A DNA stretch of 64,000 nucleotides from Pseudomonas mosselii (GCF_005796105.1 NZ_VAUO01000002.1:434001-498000); one strand, 5' to 3'. Shown: positions 48,008-57,993, counted from the stretch's first letter. The notes: generated by a model from the letters alone, not told the origin. Numbers and translations are program-made.

Positions 48008-49384
48008 TTACAGTTTCGGCATGCCGCCACCCGGCAGCATCCCACCCAGGCCACGCATCATCTTGGCCATGCCGCCTTTGGCGGAGAATTTCTTCATCAT
48101 TTTCTGCATCTGCTTGTGCTGCTTGATCAGCCGGCCGATGTCCTGCACCTGGGTACCGGAGCCCAGTGCGATACGGCGCTTGCGCGAGCCGCTGATCAGT
48201 TCAGGGTCGCGACGCTCTGCCGGGGTCATGGAGTTGATGATCGCCTCCATTTGCTTGAACTGCTTCTCGGCCGCACCCTGGGCGTTGCCCATCTGCGACA
48301 GGTTGACGCCGCCGATGCTCGGCAGCTTGTCCATCAGGCCGCCAAGGCCGCCCATGTTCTTCATCTGTTGCAGTTGGTCGCGGAAGTCTTCGAGGTCGAA
48401 GCCCTTGCCCTTCTTCAGTTTCTTGGCGAGCTTGTCGGCCTTGGCCTTGTCGATGTTCTGCTCGGCCTGCTCGATGAGGCTGAGCACATCGCCCATGCCG
48501 AGGATGCGCGAGGCGATGCGGTCTGGGTGGAACGGCTCCAGCGCCTCGGTCTTCTCGCCCATACCGATGAACTTGATCGGCTTGCCGGTGATCGCGCGCA
48601 CCGACAGCGCGGCACCGCCACGCGCATCACCGTCGACCTTGGTCAGCACCACGCCGGTCAGCGGCAGGGCATCGCCGAAGGCCTTGGCGGTGTTGGCGGC
48701 GTCCTGACCGGTCATGGCGTCGACCACGAACAGCGTCTCGATCGGCTTGACTGCGGCGTGCAGGGCCTTGATCTCGTCCATCATGTCGGCGTCGACATGC
48801 AGGCGACCAGCGGTATCGACGATCACCACGTCGATGAACTTGAGCTTGGCTTCGCGAATCGCCGCTTCGGCAATGGCCACCGGCTTCTGGCTGATATCGG
48901 ACGGGAAGAAGGTCACGCCGATGTCATTGGCCAGGGTTTCAAGCTGCTTGATCGCTGCCGGACGATAGACGTCGGCCGACACCACCATCACGGTCTTCTT
49001 CTTGCGTTCCTTAAGGTGGCGAGCCAGCTTGCCGGCGGTGGTGGTCTTACCCGCGCCCTGCAAACCGGCCATCAGCACCACGGCGGGCGGCGCGGCGTTG
49101 AGCGCGAGCTCTTCGTTGGCGGCGCCCATCAGGCTTTCCAGCTCAGCCTGGACGATCTTCACGAAGGCCTGGCCTGGGGTCAGACTGCGCGACACCTCGG
49201 TGCCGACCGCACGCTCCTTGACGCTGTTGACGAAATCCTTGACCACCGGCAGGGCGACGTCGGCCTCAAGCAGGGCCATGCGCACTTCGCGCAGCGTGTC
49301 CTTGATATTGTCTTCGGTCAGCTTGGCCTTGCCGGTGACATGGCGCAGCGTCTGTGACAGGCGGTCGGTCAGGTTTTCGAACAT
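48008..49384 (-). CDS. ffh: Signal recognition particle protein Ffh
   Basis: GTPase that binds signal sequences with 4.5S RNA and targets proteins to FtsY. The 458-residue product has the N domain, the G domain (GLQGAGKTTTAGKLARHLKE, VIVDTAGRLHVDADMMDEI) and the Met-rich M domain (MQKMMKKFSAKGGMAKMMRG). ATG 49384 gives MFENLTDRLSQTLRHVTGKA; upstream open frame is repeat DNA. Confidence 0.97.
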   Translation of the reverse strand: MFENLTDRLSQTLRHVTGKAKLTEDNIKDTLREVRMALLEADVALPVVKDFVNSVKERAVGTEVSRSLTPGQAFVKIVQAELESLMGAANEELALNAAPPAVVLMAGLQGAGKTTTAGKLARHLKERKKKTVMVVSADVYRPAAIKQLETLANDIGVTFFPSDISQKPVAIAEAAIREAKLKFIDVVIVDTAGRLHVDADMMDEIKALHAAVKPIETLFVVDAMTGQDAANTAKAFGDALPLTGVVLTKVDGDARGGAALSVRAITGKPIKFIGMGEKTEALEPFHPDRIASRILGMGDVLSLIEQAEQNIDKAKADKLAKKLKKGKGFDLEDFRDQLQQMKNMGGLGGLMDKLPSIGGVNLSQMGNAQGAAEKQFKQMEAIINSMTPAERRDPELISGSRKRRIALGSGTQVQDIGRLIKQHKQMQKMMKKFSAKGGMAKMMRGLGGMLPGGGMPKL

Positions 49385-49502
49385 GGTGATCCTTTCAGGC
49401 CCAGTGAAGCCGAGGTTTTTCAGGCGCCCGGGACACGCGGGGTGGAGGCCGGGCACAACAAGGCGGCGATTATAGCGAAGACTGCCACCTGCGCACACCT
49501 TG

Positions 49503-49680
49503 GAGCGGCAAGCGGCAAGCTTCAAGAAAAAGCGCGATAGGCCACCCCCTGATGCCAGTCAGTTAACCTTTCGCTGCTACTTGATTGAGGCTGCTCTGGC
49601 GCCCCAATTGGCTTAGCGGACAGGCATCAGGCCCCCCCTGCTTTTACTTGCCACGTGCAGCTTGCAACTTGAAGCGCGCA
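49503..49680. repeat. Paired inverted repeat arms between ffh and ypjD (locus 2 of 3)
   Basis: Left arm GAGCGGCAAGCGGCAAGC-TTCAAG; right arm GCAGCTTGCAACTTGAAGCG in opposite orientation. Inside, CCTGATGCC and GGCATCAGG form a second inverted pair. The 364-bp gap (49385-49748) between the divergent genes holds no gene I can support. Confidence 0.65.
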
Positions 49681-49748
49681 CCCAGTCTTCCTAGAGCTGC
49701 GGGTTCTATGCCAAACTCCGTCCCTTTAGGGCTTGCCTGCCAGGACTT

Positions 49749-50558
49749 ATGTTCTCTTCCCCCAGCCTCATCCCGAATCTGCTCGCTGCCCTGCTCTACG
49801 TGGCGGCGACCGTCTACCAGGCCATGGGCCTTGCCCGTGGCGCCCGGGCCGACAAACGGCTGCTCGGCGTACTTGGCGTGCTGGCGGTACTCGCCCAGGG
49901 CAGCGCCCTGCTGTTCCAGCTGATCACGCCCCTGGGGCTGAGCCTGGACTTCTTCAGCGCCGCCAGCCTGATCGCTGCCGCCGTGATCGCCCTGACCCTG
50001 CTCGCCTGCCTGAGCATTCCCGTGGAAAACCTGCTGGTGCTGCTGTTCCCGCTAGGTGCGGTGACCGCGCTGCTGTCGCAGTTCGCGCCTCCGGGCACCG
50101 TGCCGCTGATCAATGAAGAGCCCGGCATCCTCGCCCACATCCTGCTGTCGATCCTGGCCTACGGCCTGTTCACCATCGCGGTGTTCCAGGCGCTGTTGCT
50201 GCTGCTGCAGGACCGCCAGCTGAAAAACAAGCACCCGTCCGGGCTGATCCGCAACTTCCCGCCGCTGCAAACCATGGAAAGCCTGCTGTTCGGCTTCCTC
50301 TGGGCCGGCTGGATTCTGCTATCGCTGTCGCTGCTCTCGGGCTGGCTGTTCCTCGAAAATCTGTTCGCCCAGCACCTGGTACACAAGACCCTGCTGGCCT
50401 GCGTGGCCTGGGTCGTATTCAGCGTGCTGCTGTGGGGGCGTACACGCCTGGGCTGGCGCGGCCACAAGGCCATCCGCTGGACCCTGGCCGGTTTCTGCCT
50501 GCTGATGCTGGCCTATTTCGGCAGCAAGCTGGTCCGCGAATTCATCCTGCATATCTGA
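49749..50558 (+). CDS. YpjD/CcsA-like inner-membrane protein
   Basis: A 269-residue protein with about eight transmembrane segments, of the CcsA/CcmC-type cytochrome-biogenesis assembly superfamily; the cytochrome role is unproven for YpjD. Signatures: PEN-like region after PVENLLVLLFPLGAV, EEPGILAHILLSILAYGLFT and FGFLWAGWILLSLSLLSGWL. Gene order ffh-ypjD-corB is conserved in Enterobacteria too. The next gene starts 10 bp later. Confidence 0.85.
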   Translation: MFSSPSLIPNLLAALLYVAATVYQAMGLARGARADKRLLGVLGVLAVLAQGSALLFQLITPLGLSLDFFSAASLIAAAVIALTLLACLSIPVENLLVLLFPLGAVTALLSQFAPPGTVPLINEEPGILAHILLSILAYGLFTIAVFQALLLLLQDRQLKNKHPSGLIRNFPPLQTMESLLFGFLWAGWILLSLSLLSGWLFLENLFAQHLVHKTLLACVAWVVFSVLLWGRTRLGWRGHKAIRWTLAGFCLLMLAYFGSKLVREFILHI

Positions 50559-50567
50559 CGACCGCCC

Positions 50568-51755
50568 ATGGACACCTTGCCGTACGCCCCGCTGCTCGGC
50601 ACCCTCGCACTGGCCCTGTTGTGGTCGGCGCTGTTTAGCGCAGTGGACAGCGCTCGCCAACAGCTCAACGGCCACGCCGAACCTTCCCTGCCAGCCCAGG
50701 CCCTGGTGCTGTGCGCCAGCCTTGGCAAACTGCTGGTCATGGGCCTGGCCTGCCTGGTCGGCCAGCGCTACAACGGCGAGCATGGTTTCTGGCTCGCCGG
50801 CCTCGGCGCGTCAGCGGCCCTGTTGGTGTTCGCCGAGTTCCTCCCGCGGCGCCTGGCACGGCGCAACCCGCAAGCCTTCCTCAGCCTCGGCGCAAGCCTG
50901 CTCAAGTTGCCCTTGGCCATATTGCAACCGCCAGCGCGCCTGCTCGACGGTATCGCCCGGCTGATCCTGCGGCCGTTTCGCGTGCAAGGCACTGCGGTGG
51001 CGCTGCACCCACAGGCGCCAGACGACTTCGACCAGGCAGACGTCCCCGAGCAGCCCCAGCATGGCCTGTTCGAGGGCTTGCAGGCACTAGACAAAATCAC
51101 CGTCAACGACATCCTGGTACCACGCAATGACGTCGATGGGGTCAACCTCGACGAGCCCATCGAGCATATCATCGAGCAACTGATCGTCAGCCGGCACACC
51201 CGCCTGCCGGTGTACCACAACGACATCAACCAGGTCGAAGCGGTGCTCAACACCAAGCTGATCAGCCACCTGCTGCCACGTGCCGAGCTGACGCTGGAAA
51301 AGCTCCAGGCCGCCTGCTACGAACCCTACTTCATTCCCGAAAGCACGCCCTTGCACATGCAGTTGCTGAACTTCCACAAACAGCAGCGGCGCATGGGCGT
51401 GGTGGTGGATGAATACGGCGAAGTGCTGGGCATCGTCACCCTGGAAGACATCCTCGAGGAGATCGTCGGCGAGTTCGAGGACGAGCACAGCCTCGACAAC
51501 CCCCATGTCCACCCCCAAGCGGACGGGCGCTTCATCATCGAAGGCGCTGCGTCGCTGCGCGAGATCAACCGCACGCTGGGCTGGCACCTGCCCAGCGACG
51601 GCGGCCCGAAGACCCTCAACGGGCTGGTCACCGAAGCGCTGGAGAGCATTCCAGCCAGCGCGGTGTGCCTGAAGATCGGCCGCTACCGCCTGGAAATCCT
51701 CGCAACCGAGGACAATTGCGCCAGCAAGGTACTGGCCTGGACCGTGACCCGCTAG
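50568..51755 (+). CDS. CorB-like (YfjD) CBS/CNNM membrane protein
   Basis: Putative divalent-cation (Mg2+) efflux component. The 395-residue product has an N-terminal CNNM/DUF21 membrane domain (~1-140), two CBS domains (~180-290; VNDILVPRNDVDGVNLDEPI, MGVVVDEYGEVLGIVTLEDI) and a C-terminal CorC/HlyC domain. It corresponds to E. coli YfjD (CorB), located next to YpjD. No function in this species is proven. Confidence 0.88.
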   Translation: MDTLPYAPLLGTLALALLWSALFSAVDSARQQLNGHAEPSLPAQALVLCASLGKLLVMGLACLVGQRYNGEHGFWLAGLGASAALLVFAEFLPRRLARRNPQAFLSLGASLLKLPLAILQPPARLLDGIARLILRPFRVQGTAVALHPQAPDDFDQADVPEQPQHGLFEGLQALDKITVNDILVPRNDVDGVNLDEPIEHIIEQLIVSRHTRLPVYHNDINQVEAVLNTKLISHLLPRAELTLEKLQAACYEPYFIPESTPLHMQLLNFHKQQRRMGVVVDEYGEVLGIVTLEDILEEIVGEFEDEHSLDNPHVHPQADGRFIIEGAASLREINRTLGWHLPSDGGPKTLNGLVTEALESIPASAVCLKIGRYRLEILATEDNCASKVLAWTVTR

Positions 51756-51995
51756 CTATACTCGGTCGAGCTTATCCAGCCCTGCCCTCACGCCTGCTAT
51801 CCGCACCCGGCGCCCGATGGCCAGTCCGCACCACTGACACGCCCCGCGGTCCTGCTTCAGTACCCCGAATCAGCCCGCCCCTGCTCTTACCCCTGGGCCA
51901 TCGTCAGCCGCGCGAACCATAACAATACGCTCCCGCCGCCTTGCGCCCGCCGTATGGCCGCGCCCATGGAGCATCGACTGTCAGGGACCTATGCA

Positions 51996-53300
51996 ATGAC
52001 ATCCAGCAGCACTTACGCCGAGCCTGCCCCGGCAACCCCGGTCAACTCCCCTGCCCGGGTGGCCACCGCCAGCTTCATCGGCACCGCCATCGAATTCTAC
52101 GATTTCTACGTCTACGCCACCGCCGCTGCGCTGGTGATCGGCCCCATATTCTTCCCCTCGGGCTCCGGCACCGTGCAGATGCTCGCCGCCTTCCTCACCT
52201 TTGGCATCGCCTTCCTCGCGCGCCCGTTGGGCTCGGCACTGTTCGGCCACTTCGGCGACCGCATCGGACGCAAGTCGACACTGGTCGCGTCGCTACTGCT
52301 GATGGGCGTGTCGACCACGCTGATCGGCGTGCTGCCCGGCTATGACAGCATCGGTATCTGGGCCCCGATCATTCTGTGCGTGCTGCGCTTCGGCCAGGGC
52401 CTGGGACTGGGCGGTGAATGGGGCGGCGCGGCACTGCTGGCCACCGAGAACGCACCGCAGGGCAAGCGCGCGTGGTTCGGCATGTTCCCGCAACTGGGCC
52501 CATCGATCGGCTTCCTGGCCGCCAATGGCCTGTTCCTGACCCTGGCACTGGTGCTGGACGACCAGCAGTTCCGCGAGTGGGGCTGGCGCATTCCGTTCCT
52601 GCTCAGCGCCGCCCTGGTGATCGTGGGCCTGTACGTGCGCCTGAAGCTCGAAGAAAGCCCCGTGTTCGCCCAAGCCGTGGCACGTCACGAACGCGTGAAA
52701 CTGCCAGTGGTGGACCTGTTCAGCCAATACTGGCTGCCGACCCTGCTGGGCGCTGCGGCGATGGTGGTGTGTTACGCGCTGTTCTACATCTCCACGGTGT
52801 TCTCGCTGAGCTACGGCGTCTCGACCCTAGGGTACAGCCGCGAGAGCTTCCTCGGCATGCTGTGCTTCGCCGTAGTCTTCATGGCCCTGGCCACGCCGCT
52901 GTCGGCCTGGCTGAGCGACCGCTACGGGCGCAAGCCGGTGCTGATCGTCGATGGCTTGCTGGCGGTAGCGTCGGGCTTTGCCATGGAGCCACTGCTCACC
53001 TCAGGCTCCACGACCGGGGTGGCCCTGTTCCTGAGCATTGAGCTGTTCCTGATGGGGGTGACCTTCGCTCCGATGGGCGCGCTGCTGCCAGAGCTGTTCC
53101 CGACCCACGTGCGCTACACCGGCGCCTCGGCGGCCTACAACCTGGGCGGCATCGTCGGCGCCTCGGCGGCACCTTTCTTCGCCCAGCAACTGGTGAGCAT
53201 GGGTGGGTTGAGCTGGGTGGGCGGCTACGTGTCGGCGGCGGCAGTGATCAGCCTGATTGCCGTGCTGTGCCTGAAAGAGACGCGTGATACGCAGCTCTGA
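51996..53300 (+). CDS. MFS transporter, metabolite:H+ symporter (MHS) family
   Basis: A 434-residue protein with 12 predicted transmembrane segments, resembling the ProP/ShiA-type MHS family: ATASFIGTAIEFYDFYVYAT, FGHFGDRIGRKSTLVASLLL, LRFGQGLGLGGEWGGAALL. Substrate unknown (an organic acid is likely). ATG 51996 is chosen because AGGGA lies upstream; ATG 51966 and 51954 are alternatives. A 240-bp gap before it is presumably promoter. Confidence 0.88.
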   Translation: MTSSSTYAEPAPATPVNSPARVATASFIGTAIEFYDFYVYATAAALVIGPIFFPSGSGTVQMLAAFLTFGIAFLARPLGSALFGHFGDRIGRKSTLVASLLLMGVSTTLIGVLPGYDSIGIWAPIILCVLRFGQGLGLGGEWGGAALLATENAPQGKRAWFGMFPQLGPSIGFLAANGLFLTLALVLDDQQFREWGWRIPFLLSAALVIVGLYVRLKLEESPVFAQAVARHERVKLPVVDLFSQYWLPTLLGAAAMVVCYALFYISTVFSLSYGVSTLGYSRESFLGMLCFAVVFMALATPLSAWLSDRYGRKPVLIVDGLLAVASGFAMEPLLTSGSTTGVALFLSIELFLMGVTFAPMGALLPELFPTHVRYTGASAAYNLGGIVGASAAPFFAQQLVSMGGLSWVGGYVSAAAVISLIAVLCLKETRDTQL

Positions 53301-53380
53301 GCGGCAAGCGGCAAGCTACAAGAGAAAGCAGACCGCACGCGGCTCCGCTCTTTCTTGTAGCTTGTAGCTTGTAGCTTAGA
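53299..53380. terminator. Bidirectional terminator/inverted repeat (locus 3 of 3)
   Basis: AAGCTACAAG (53313-53322) pairs with CTTGTAGCTT (53354-53363), with a partly paired interior (AAAG/CTTT). The right arm contains three tandem copies of CTTGTAG. It sits between the convergent MFS gene and purT and may terminate both. Confidence 0.7.
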
Positions 53381-54557
53381 ATTCGACCTTGACCGCCTGC
53401 GAGGCACGGGTCGCCTTGGCTCGCGCGGCCTCGATCGACTCGTCACGCGCCAGGCATACGCCCATGCGGCGGGTGCCGTTGATTTCCGGTTTGCCAAACA
53501 GACGAATGGCCGTGTCCGGCTCGCTCAGGGCGGCGCCCAGATTGGCGAAGCTGGTCTGCTGCGACTGGCCCTCAGGCAGGATCACCGCCGAAGCCGACGG
53601 GCCGAACTGACGCACGGTCGGGATCGGCAGGCCGAGAATCGCCCGCGCGTGCAAGGCGAACTGCGACAGGTCCTGGGAAATCAAGGTCACCAGGCCAGTA
53701 TCGTGCGGACGCGGCGAGACTTCGCTGAACCACACCTGATCACCCTTGACGAACAACTCCACACCGAACAGGCCACGCCCGCCCAGCGCGTCGGTGACCG
53801 CCTGCGCCACACGCTGCGATTCGGCCAGAGCCTTCGGGCTCATGGCCTGGGGCTGCCAGGACTCCTGATAGTCGCCCTTCTCCTGACGGTGGCCGACCGG
53901 GGCAAGGAAGGTGGTGCCGCCGACGTGACGCACGGTCAGCAGGGTGATTTCGTACTCGAAGTCGATGAAGCCTTCGATGATCACCCGGCCCTTGCCGGCA
54001 CGCCCGCCTTCCTGGGCGTAATCCCAGGACTTCTGCAGGTCATCGGCGCTGCGCAGCAGGCTCTGGCCCTTGCCCGAGGAACTCATCACCGGCTTGACCA
54101 CGCACGGATAGCCCAGGTCGGCGACCGCCTTGCTGTAGTCCTCAAAGGTGTCGGCGAAGTGGTACGGCGAGGTCGGCAGGTCGAGTTCCTCGGCGGCCAA
54201 GCGACGGATGCCCTCACGGTTCATGGTCAACTGGGTGGCGCGCGCGGTGGGCACCACGTTGAAACCTTCGCTTTCCAGCTCGACCAGGGTGGCGGTTGCG
54301 ATGGCTTCGATCTCCGGGACGATGTAATGCGGCTTCTCGGCCTCGATCACCGCACGCAGGGCAACACCGTCGAGCATGTTGATCACATGGCTGCGGTGCG
54401 CGACCTGCATGGCCGGGGCATTGGCGTAGCGGTCCACGGCGATCACTTCGACGCCCAGGCGCTGCAGCTCGATCACCACTTCCTTGCCCAGCTCGCCGCA
54501 GCCGCAGAGCAGTACACGGGTCGCGGTGGGCGACAATGGGGTTCCGATACGGGTCAT
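53376..54557 (-). CDS. purT: Formate-dependent phosphoribosylglycinamide formyltransferase (PurT)
   Basis: Uses formate and ATP to make formyl-GAR, step 3 of purine synthesis. The 393-residue ATP-grasp protein has [40 protein letters not shown], and [20 protein letters not shown]. The C-terminus is intact. Confidence 0.96.
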   Translation of the reverse strand: MTRIGTPLSPTATRVLLCGCGELGKEVVIELQRLGVEVIAVDRYANAPAMQVAHRSHVINMLDGVALRAVIEAEKPHYIVPEIEAIATATLVELESEGFNVVPTARATQLTMNREGIRRLAAEELDLPTSPYHFADTFEDYSKAVADLGYPCVVKPVMSSSGKGQSLLRSADDLQKSWDYAQEGGRAGKGRVIIEGFIDFEYEITLLTVRHVGGTTFLAPVGHRQEKGDYQESWQPQAMSPKALAESQRVAQAVTDALGGRGLFGVELFVKGDQVWFSEVSPRPHDTGLVTLISQDLSQFALHARAILGLPIPTVRQFGPSASAVILPEGQSQQTSFANLGAALSEPDTAIRLFGKPEINGTRRMGVCLARDESIEAARAKATRASQAVKVEF

Positions 54558-54670
54558 TTCAGGTCCTCGAAGGCGTCCGGGGCGGCGCTACGGGTGGCGC
54601 TGCCCGCTGAAAAAGGACCAGTATTCTACCTGTGCGAGCGGCCTCGTGTCGCGATGCACCGTACAGCGGC

Positions 54671-55141
54671 CTATCCGCCAGCCAGCGCCAGGCGCCGGGC
54701 ACGCCAGGCCATGATCAGCCATACCGCCGTCACCCCGGCGAACTTGGAGGCCAGCGCCGTGCCAACCACCGCCGGCGTCAGCGCGCCGATCATGCCGAAG
54801 AAAATGAAGGTGTCTACCGGGATACTCAGTGCCGAGCTGAGCCAGAGGCGGTCGCGTAGAGGGCGACGGGTGACGCTGAACACCAGCCAGTCGATCAGCT
54901 CGGAGATGAAGAACGCCGTAGCACTGGCCAGGGCAATGGCCGGCTCGGAGGTGACATACGACAGCACCAGCGCCACCAGCATCGCCAGCAGCGCACCGTG
55001 ACCGTAGCGGGTTTGCACCATGTCGCGCAGAATGAACACCAGGCCACCCCAGGCGGACCAGATGACATCCAGGTGCGGAGCGCTGGAGAAGGCGTAGTTG
55101 ATCAGCACCACGCTGCTGATATAGGCGATGAGGTAGAACAT
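54671..55141 (-). CDS. VUT family membrane protein (queuosine-precursor-transporter-like)
   Basis: A 156-residue integral membrane protein with about five transmembrane segments: FYLIAYISSVVLINYAFSSA, VFILRDMVQTRYGHGALLAM, IALASATAFFISELIDWLVF, and PVDTFIFFGMIGALTPAVVG. The RDM and ISELIDW motifs match the VUT (YhhQ-like) family, whose known member takes up 7-cyano-7-deazaguanine. The substrate here is inferred only. ATG 55141 is the likely start; ATG 55189 is upstream. Confidence 0.82.
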   Translation of the reverse strand: MFYLIAYISSVVLINYAFSSAPHLDVIWSAWGGLVFILRDMVQTRYGHGALLAMLVALVLSYVTSEPAIALASATAFFISELIDWLVFSVTRRPLRDRLWLSSALSIPVDTFIFFGMIGALTPAVVGTALASKFAGVTAVWLIMAWRARRLALAGG

Positions 55142-55194
55142 GATCCGACAGTATGCAGGGCAAGCGGCACAGAATACGTGAATTCGCAATCAGC

Positions 55195-55340
55195 GCCTAT
55201 TCACGGGTAAACCCGCAGCGGGCTTGCCGACCTGTGGGAGTTCACCCAGCCCGACCGGGCTGCGCCCTGTGGGAGCGGGTTTACCCGCGAAGCAGGCGAC
55301 TCGGTGTATAGCACCGGCTTCGCCGGTGTTCGCGGTGGCC
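55195..55340. repeat. Cluster of three or more REP sequences
   Basis: CACGGGTAAACCCGCAGCGG, then GTGGGAGCGGGTTTACCCGC in the opposite sense, then ACCGGCTTCGCCGGTGTTCG, in the gap between the VUT gene and DUF1289. Confidence 0.85.
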
Positions 55341-55358
55341 CGGCAACGCAGCAAAAAC

Positions 55359-55565
55359 CTACAGGCCGATCACCAGCCCCGAAGCCACCGCACGCTCATG
55401 GCACAGCTTGAGCACCGCGCGGCGCTGGTCATTGTCCATCCGCCCCCAACGAGTGATCTCGTCCACCGTGCGCTGGCAGCCGGTGCAGATGTCCTGCTCA
55501 TCCAGCGCACAGACACTGACGCACGGCGAAGCCACCGGCCGCTCGCGCGGCGTTGCCTCATTCAT
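55359..55565 (-). CDS. DUF1289 domain protein (68 aa)
   Basis: Small protein with the DUF1289 Cys motif: [20 protein letters not shown], then [10 protein letters not shown]. The Cys residues probably bind Fe or Zn; the function is unknown. ATG 55565 overlaps the gamma-carbonic anhydrase stop by 8 bp (ATGAATGA). Confidence 0.88.
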   Translation of the reverse strand: MNEATPRERPVASPCVSVCALDEQDICTGCQRTVDEITRWGRMDNDQRRAVLKLCHERAVASGLVIGL

Positions 55566-56082
55566 CCTCGGCCACCAGGTCACGGGCATAGCGCTGGGCG
55601 TTGTGCACATAATGCGCGGCACTGGCTTCGAGCATGCGCATCTGCTGCTCGGTCAGCTCGCGCACCACCTTGCCCGGTGACCCCATCACCAGTGAACCGT
55701 CAGGGATTTCCTTGCCTTCGGGGATCAGCGCATTGGCGCCGATGATGCAGTGCTTGCCAATGCGCGCACCGTTGAGGATCACCGCGTTGATGCCAATCAG
55801 GCTGTAGTCGCCTACCGTGCAGCCATGCAGCATCGCGTTATGACCGACGGTCACGCCCTTGCCCAGGGTAAGTGGCGCGCCCATATCGGTGTGCATCACG
55901 CTGCCATCCTGAACGTTACTGTCCTCGCCGATGTCGATCAGCTCGTTGTCGCCGCGCAACACGGCGCCAAACCATACGCTGGCGCGGGCCTGCAGGCGCA
56001 CCTTGCCGATCAGCGTGGCAGTGGGTGCGGTCCAGCTGGTGGGGTGGGTCTCGACGCGCAGGTCGCCCAGGCGGTATTTCAT
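55558..56082 (-). CDS. Gamma-carbonic anhydrase-like protein
   Basis: A 174-residue left-handed beta-helix protein with hexapeptide repeats. [20 protein letters not shown] carries two of the His zinc ligands, and [20 protein letters not shown] is also conserved. ATG 56082 starts [20 protein letters not shown]. Activity is inferred (many homologues are inactive). Confidence 0.9.
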   Translation of the reverse strand: MKYRLGDLRVETHPTSWTAPTATLIGKVRLQARASVWFGAVLRGDNELIDIGEDSNVQDGSVMHTDMGAPLTLGKGVTVGHNAMLHGCTVGDYSLIGINAVILNGARIGKHCIIGANALIPEGKEIPDGSLVMGSPGKVVRELTEQQMRMLEASAAHYVHNAQRYARDLVAEDE

Positions 56083-56128
56083 GTAACGCTCCTCACGGTT
56101 GAAGGCAGCTCGGCAGGGTGAGCCCTGC

Positions 56129-56728
56129 TCAGTTCTGGATGAAACGCTCTGGCGGCTGGTGCAGGCTGATCCCGGCGTCATACAACAGGTTGACCAGCTC
56201 GACGATCATGATCGCCGAGAGCCCCCAGATCTTGTAGTCGCCGTAGCGGTAGCTGGGCACGTACCAGCTACGCCCTTGATAGTCGATGCGGTGAGTGTGG
56301 TCGCGCGGATCCTGGCGGAAGAACTCCAGCGGTACGGTGAAAACGGCCGCGATCTCGGCATCGTTGGCGCGGTACTCGACATAATCGGGGATCAGCCCGA
56401 CAAACGGGGTCACTTTCAAGCCATGTAGCGAAATCAGCGGGCTAAGCGGGCCGATGACTTCGACCAGCCCTGGCGGCAGGCCGATTTCTTCCTCGGCCTC
56501 GCGCAGGGCGGTGAACACCAGATCCGGGTCCTCCGGGTCGCGCCGCCCCCCGGGGAAGGCTACTTCGCCACCGTGGGTCGACAAGCCCTTGGCGCGTAGC
56601 GTCAACACCAGCTCCGGCTCCTCGCTGCGGGTAATGGGCAGCAGTACCGCAGCTTCCGGGAAGCGGCGATCCACCTCCAGCGAGGCAGGGGTATGATTGC
56701 TCATTCGGCGAAGAAGCTCGTCCAGCAT
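56129..56728 (-). CDS. Nudix CoA pyrophosphatase (NudL/YeaB-type)
   Basis: Hydrolyses CoA to phosphopantetheine and ADP. The 199-residue product has a complete Nudix box: GG at residue ~70, Glu, and [12 protein letters not shown] 56728 ([20 protein letters not shown]) is the family start. The next gene in the other direction starts at 56856, so the ~130-bp gap holds two promoters. Confidence 0.9.
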   Translation of the reverse strand: MLDELLRRMSNHTPASLEVDRRFPEAAVLLPITRSEEPELVLTLRAKGLSTHGGEVAFPGGRRDPEDPDLVFTALREAEEEIGLPPGLVEVIGPLSPLISLHGLKVTPFVGLIPDYVEYRANDAEIAAVFTVPLEFFRQDPRDHTHRIDYQGRSWYVPSYRYGDYKIWGLSAIMIVELVNLLYDAGISLHQPPERFIQN

Positions 56729-56855
56729 TACGCACTCTCGTGTCCAAAGCCTGCCGTGCATGATGCACCAAAAGCCGCGAGGCACCCAAGCCCTGCCCGC
56801 TTGCGGTGAGCAGGCCAGACGCGCAAAGATAGCCTGACCCTCAAGGAATAAAAGC

Positions 56856-57410
56856 ATGAAATTCTGCAGCGCGTGCGGCCAGTCGGTCATCCAGCGAATC
56901 CCGGACGGCGACAGCCGCCTGCGTTATATGTGCGAGCACTGCCAGACCATCCACTATCAGAATCCCAACATCGTCGCCGGCGTACTGCCCACCTGGGGCA
57001 CACAGGTGCTGTTGTGCCGACGCGCCATCGAGCCGCGCCGGGGCTTTTGGACCCTGCCCGCCGGTTTCATGGAGAACGGCGAGACGCTGGATCAAGCCGC
57101 TCGTCGCGAAACCGTCGAGGAAGCCTGTGCCCGGGTCGGGCAAACCAGCCTCTACCAGTTGTTCGACTTGCCACACATCAATCAGGTGCATGTGTTCTTC
57201 CGCGCCGAACTGAGCGACCTGGACTTTGCCACTGGCGTCGAAAGCCTGGAGGTGCGCTTGTTCGAGGAACACGAAATCCCGTGGACGGAGCTGGCTTTTC
57301 GCACCGTCGCACGCACACTAGAATGCTACTATCGCGACCGCATCAGGCAGCACTACCCCATAGGCCACGAATACCTGCCGCCGATGAACGTTTCGTCGTC
57401 CACCTCATAG
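56856..57410 (+). CDS. Nudix hydrolase with N-terminal zinc ribbon
   Basis: A 184-residue protein: four Cys in the N-terminal ribbon (CSACG and CEHCQ), then a Nudix domain (LPAGFMENGETLDQAARRET, then VEEACARVG). Similar to NudC-like ADP-ribose/NADH pyrophosphatases but without the NudC-specific SQPWPFPxS motif; substrate unknown. Confidence 0.88.
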   Translation: MKFCSACGQSVIQRIPDGDSRLRYMCEHCQTIHYQNPNIVAGVLPTWGTQVLLCRRAIEPRRGFWTLPAGFMENGETLDQAARRETVEEACARVGQTSLYQLFDLPHINQVHVFFRAELSDLDFATGVESLEVRLFEEHEIPWTELAFRTVARTLECYYRDRIRQHYPIGHEYLPPMNVSSSTS

Positions 57411-57429
57411 TTTTCAGGGATACGGTTTC

Positions 57430-57993
57430 ATGCGCTGGTTGCTTGCCCTCTTCTGCTTCAGTGTCGCCTCGGTGTCGCAAGCGGCCTTCACCGAAACCAT
57501 CATCCGCAAGCCTGCGTCGACCAGCAGCGTGCCAGCCCCAGTGCAAGCCGCGCCCACGGCAGAGGGGCAGATGATCGACAAGGTGCTGGTGCTCAAGTCC
57601 GAACGCCGCCTGCAACTGATCAGCCGTGGCGAACCGCTCAAGACCTACCGCATCTCGCTGGGCAAGCAGCCCAAGGGCGCCAAGGAGCGCGAAGGCGACA
57701 AGAAGACCCCCGAAGGTCTGTACTGGCTCGACTGGCGCAAAGTGAGCGACCGCTACAACCTGGCCATGCACATCTCCTACCCGAACATCAGCGATGCGGC
57801 CAAGGCGCGCCGTGACGGGGTGAGTGCCGGCAGCATGATCATGATCCATGGCACCCCGATCGACGAGGAATACCCCGAGTGGTACTTCCACACCCTCGAC
57901 TGGACCGAAGGCTGCATCGCCATGCGCAACGCCGACATGCGCGAAGTCTGGAACCTGGTCAAGGACGGTACGCTGATCGAAATCCGGCCTTGA
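57430..57993 (+). CDS. L,D-transpeptidase (YkuD/YafK-like)
   Basis: Peptidoglycan or lipoprotein cross-linking enzyme, 187 residues. Signal peptide MRWLLALFCFSVASVSQAAF; catalytic segment IMIHGTPIDEEYPEWYFHTL, then DWTEGCIAMRNADMREVW with the nucleophile Cys. Starts 20 bp after the Nudix gene, possibly co-transcribed. Confidence 0.92.
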   Translation: MRWLLALFCFSVASVSQAAFTETIIRKPASTSSVPAPVQAAPTAEGQMIDKVLVLKSERRLQLISRGEPLKTYRISLGKQPKGAKEREGDKKTPEGLYWLDWRKVSDRYNLAMHISYPNISDAAKARRDGVSAGSMIMIHGTPIDEEYPEWYFHTLDWTEGCIAMRNADMREVWNLVKDGTLIEIRP

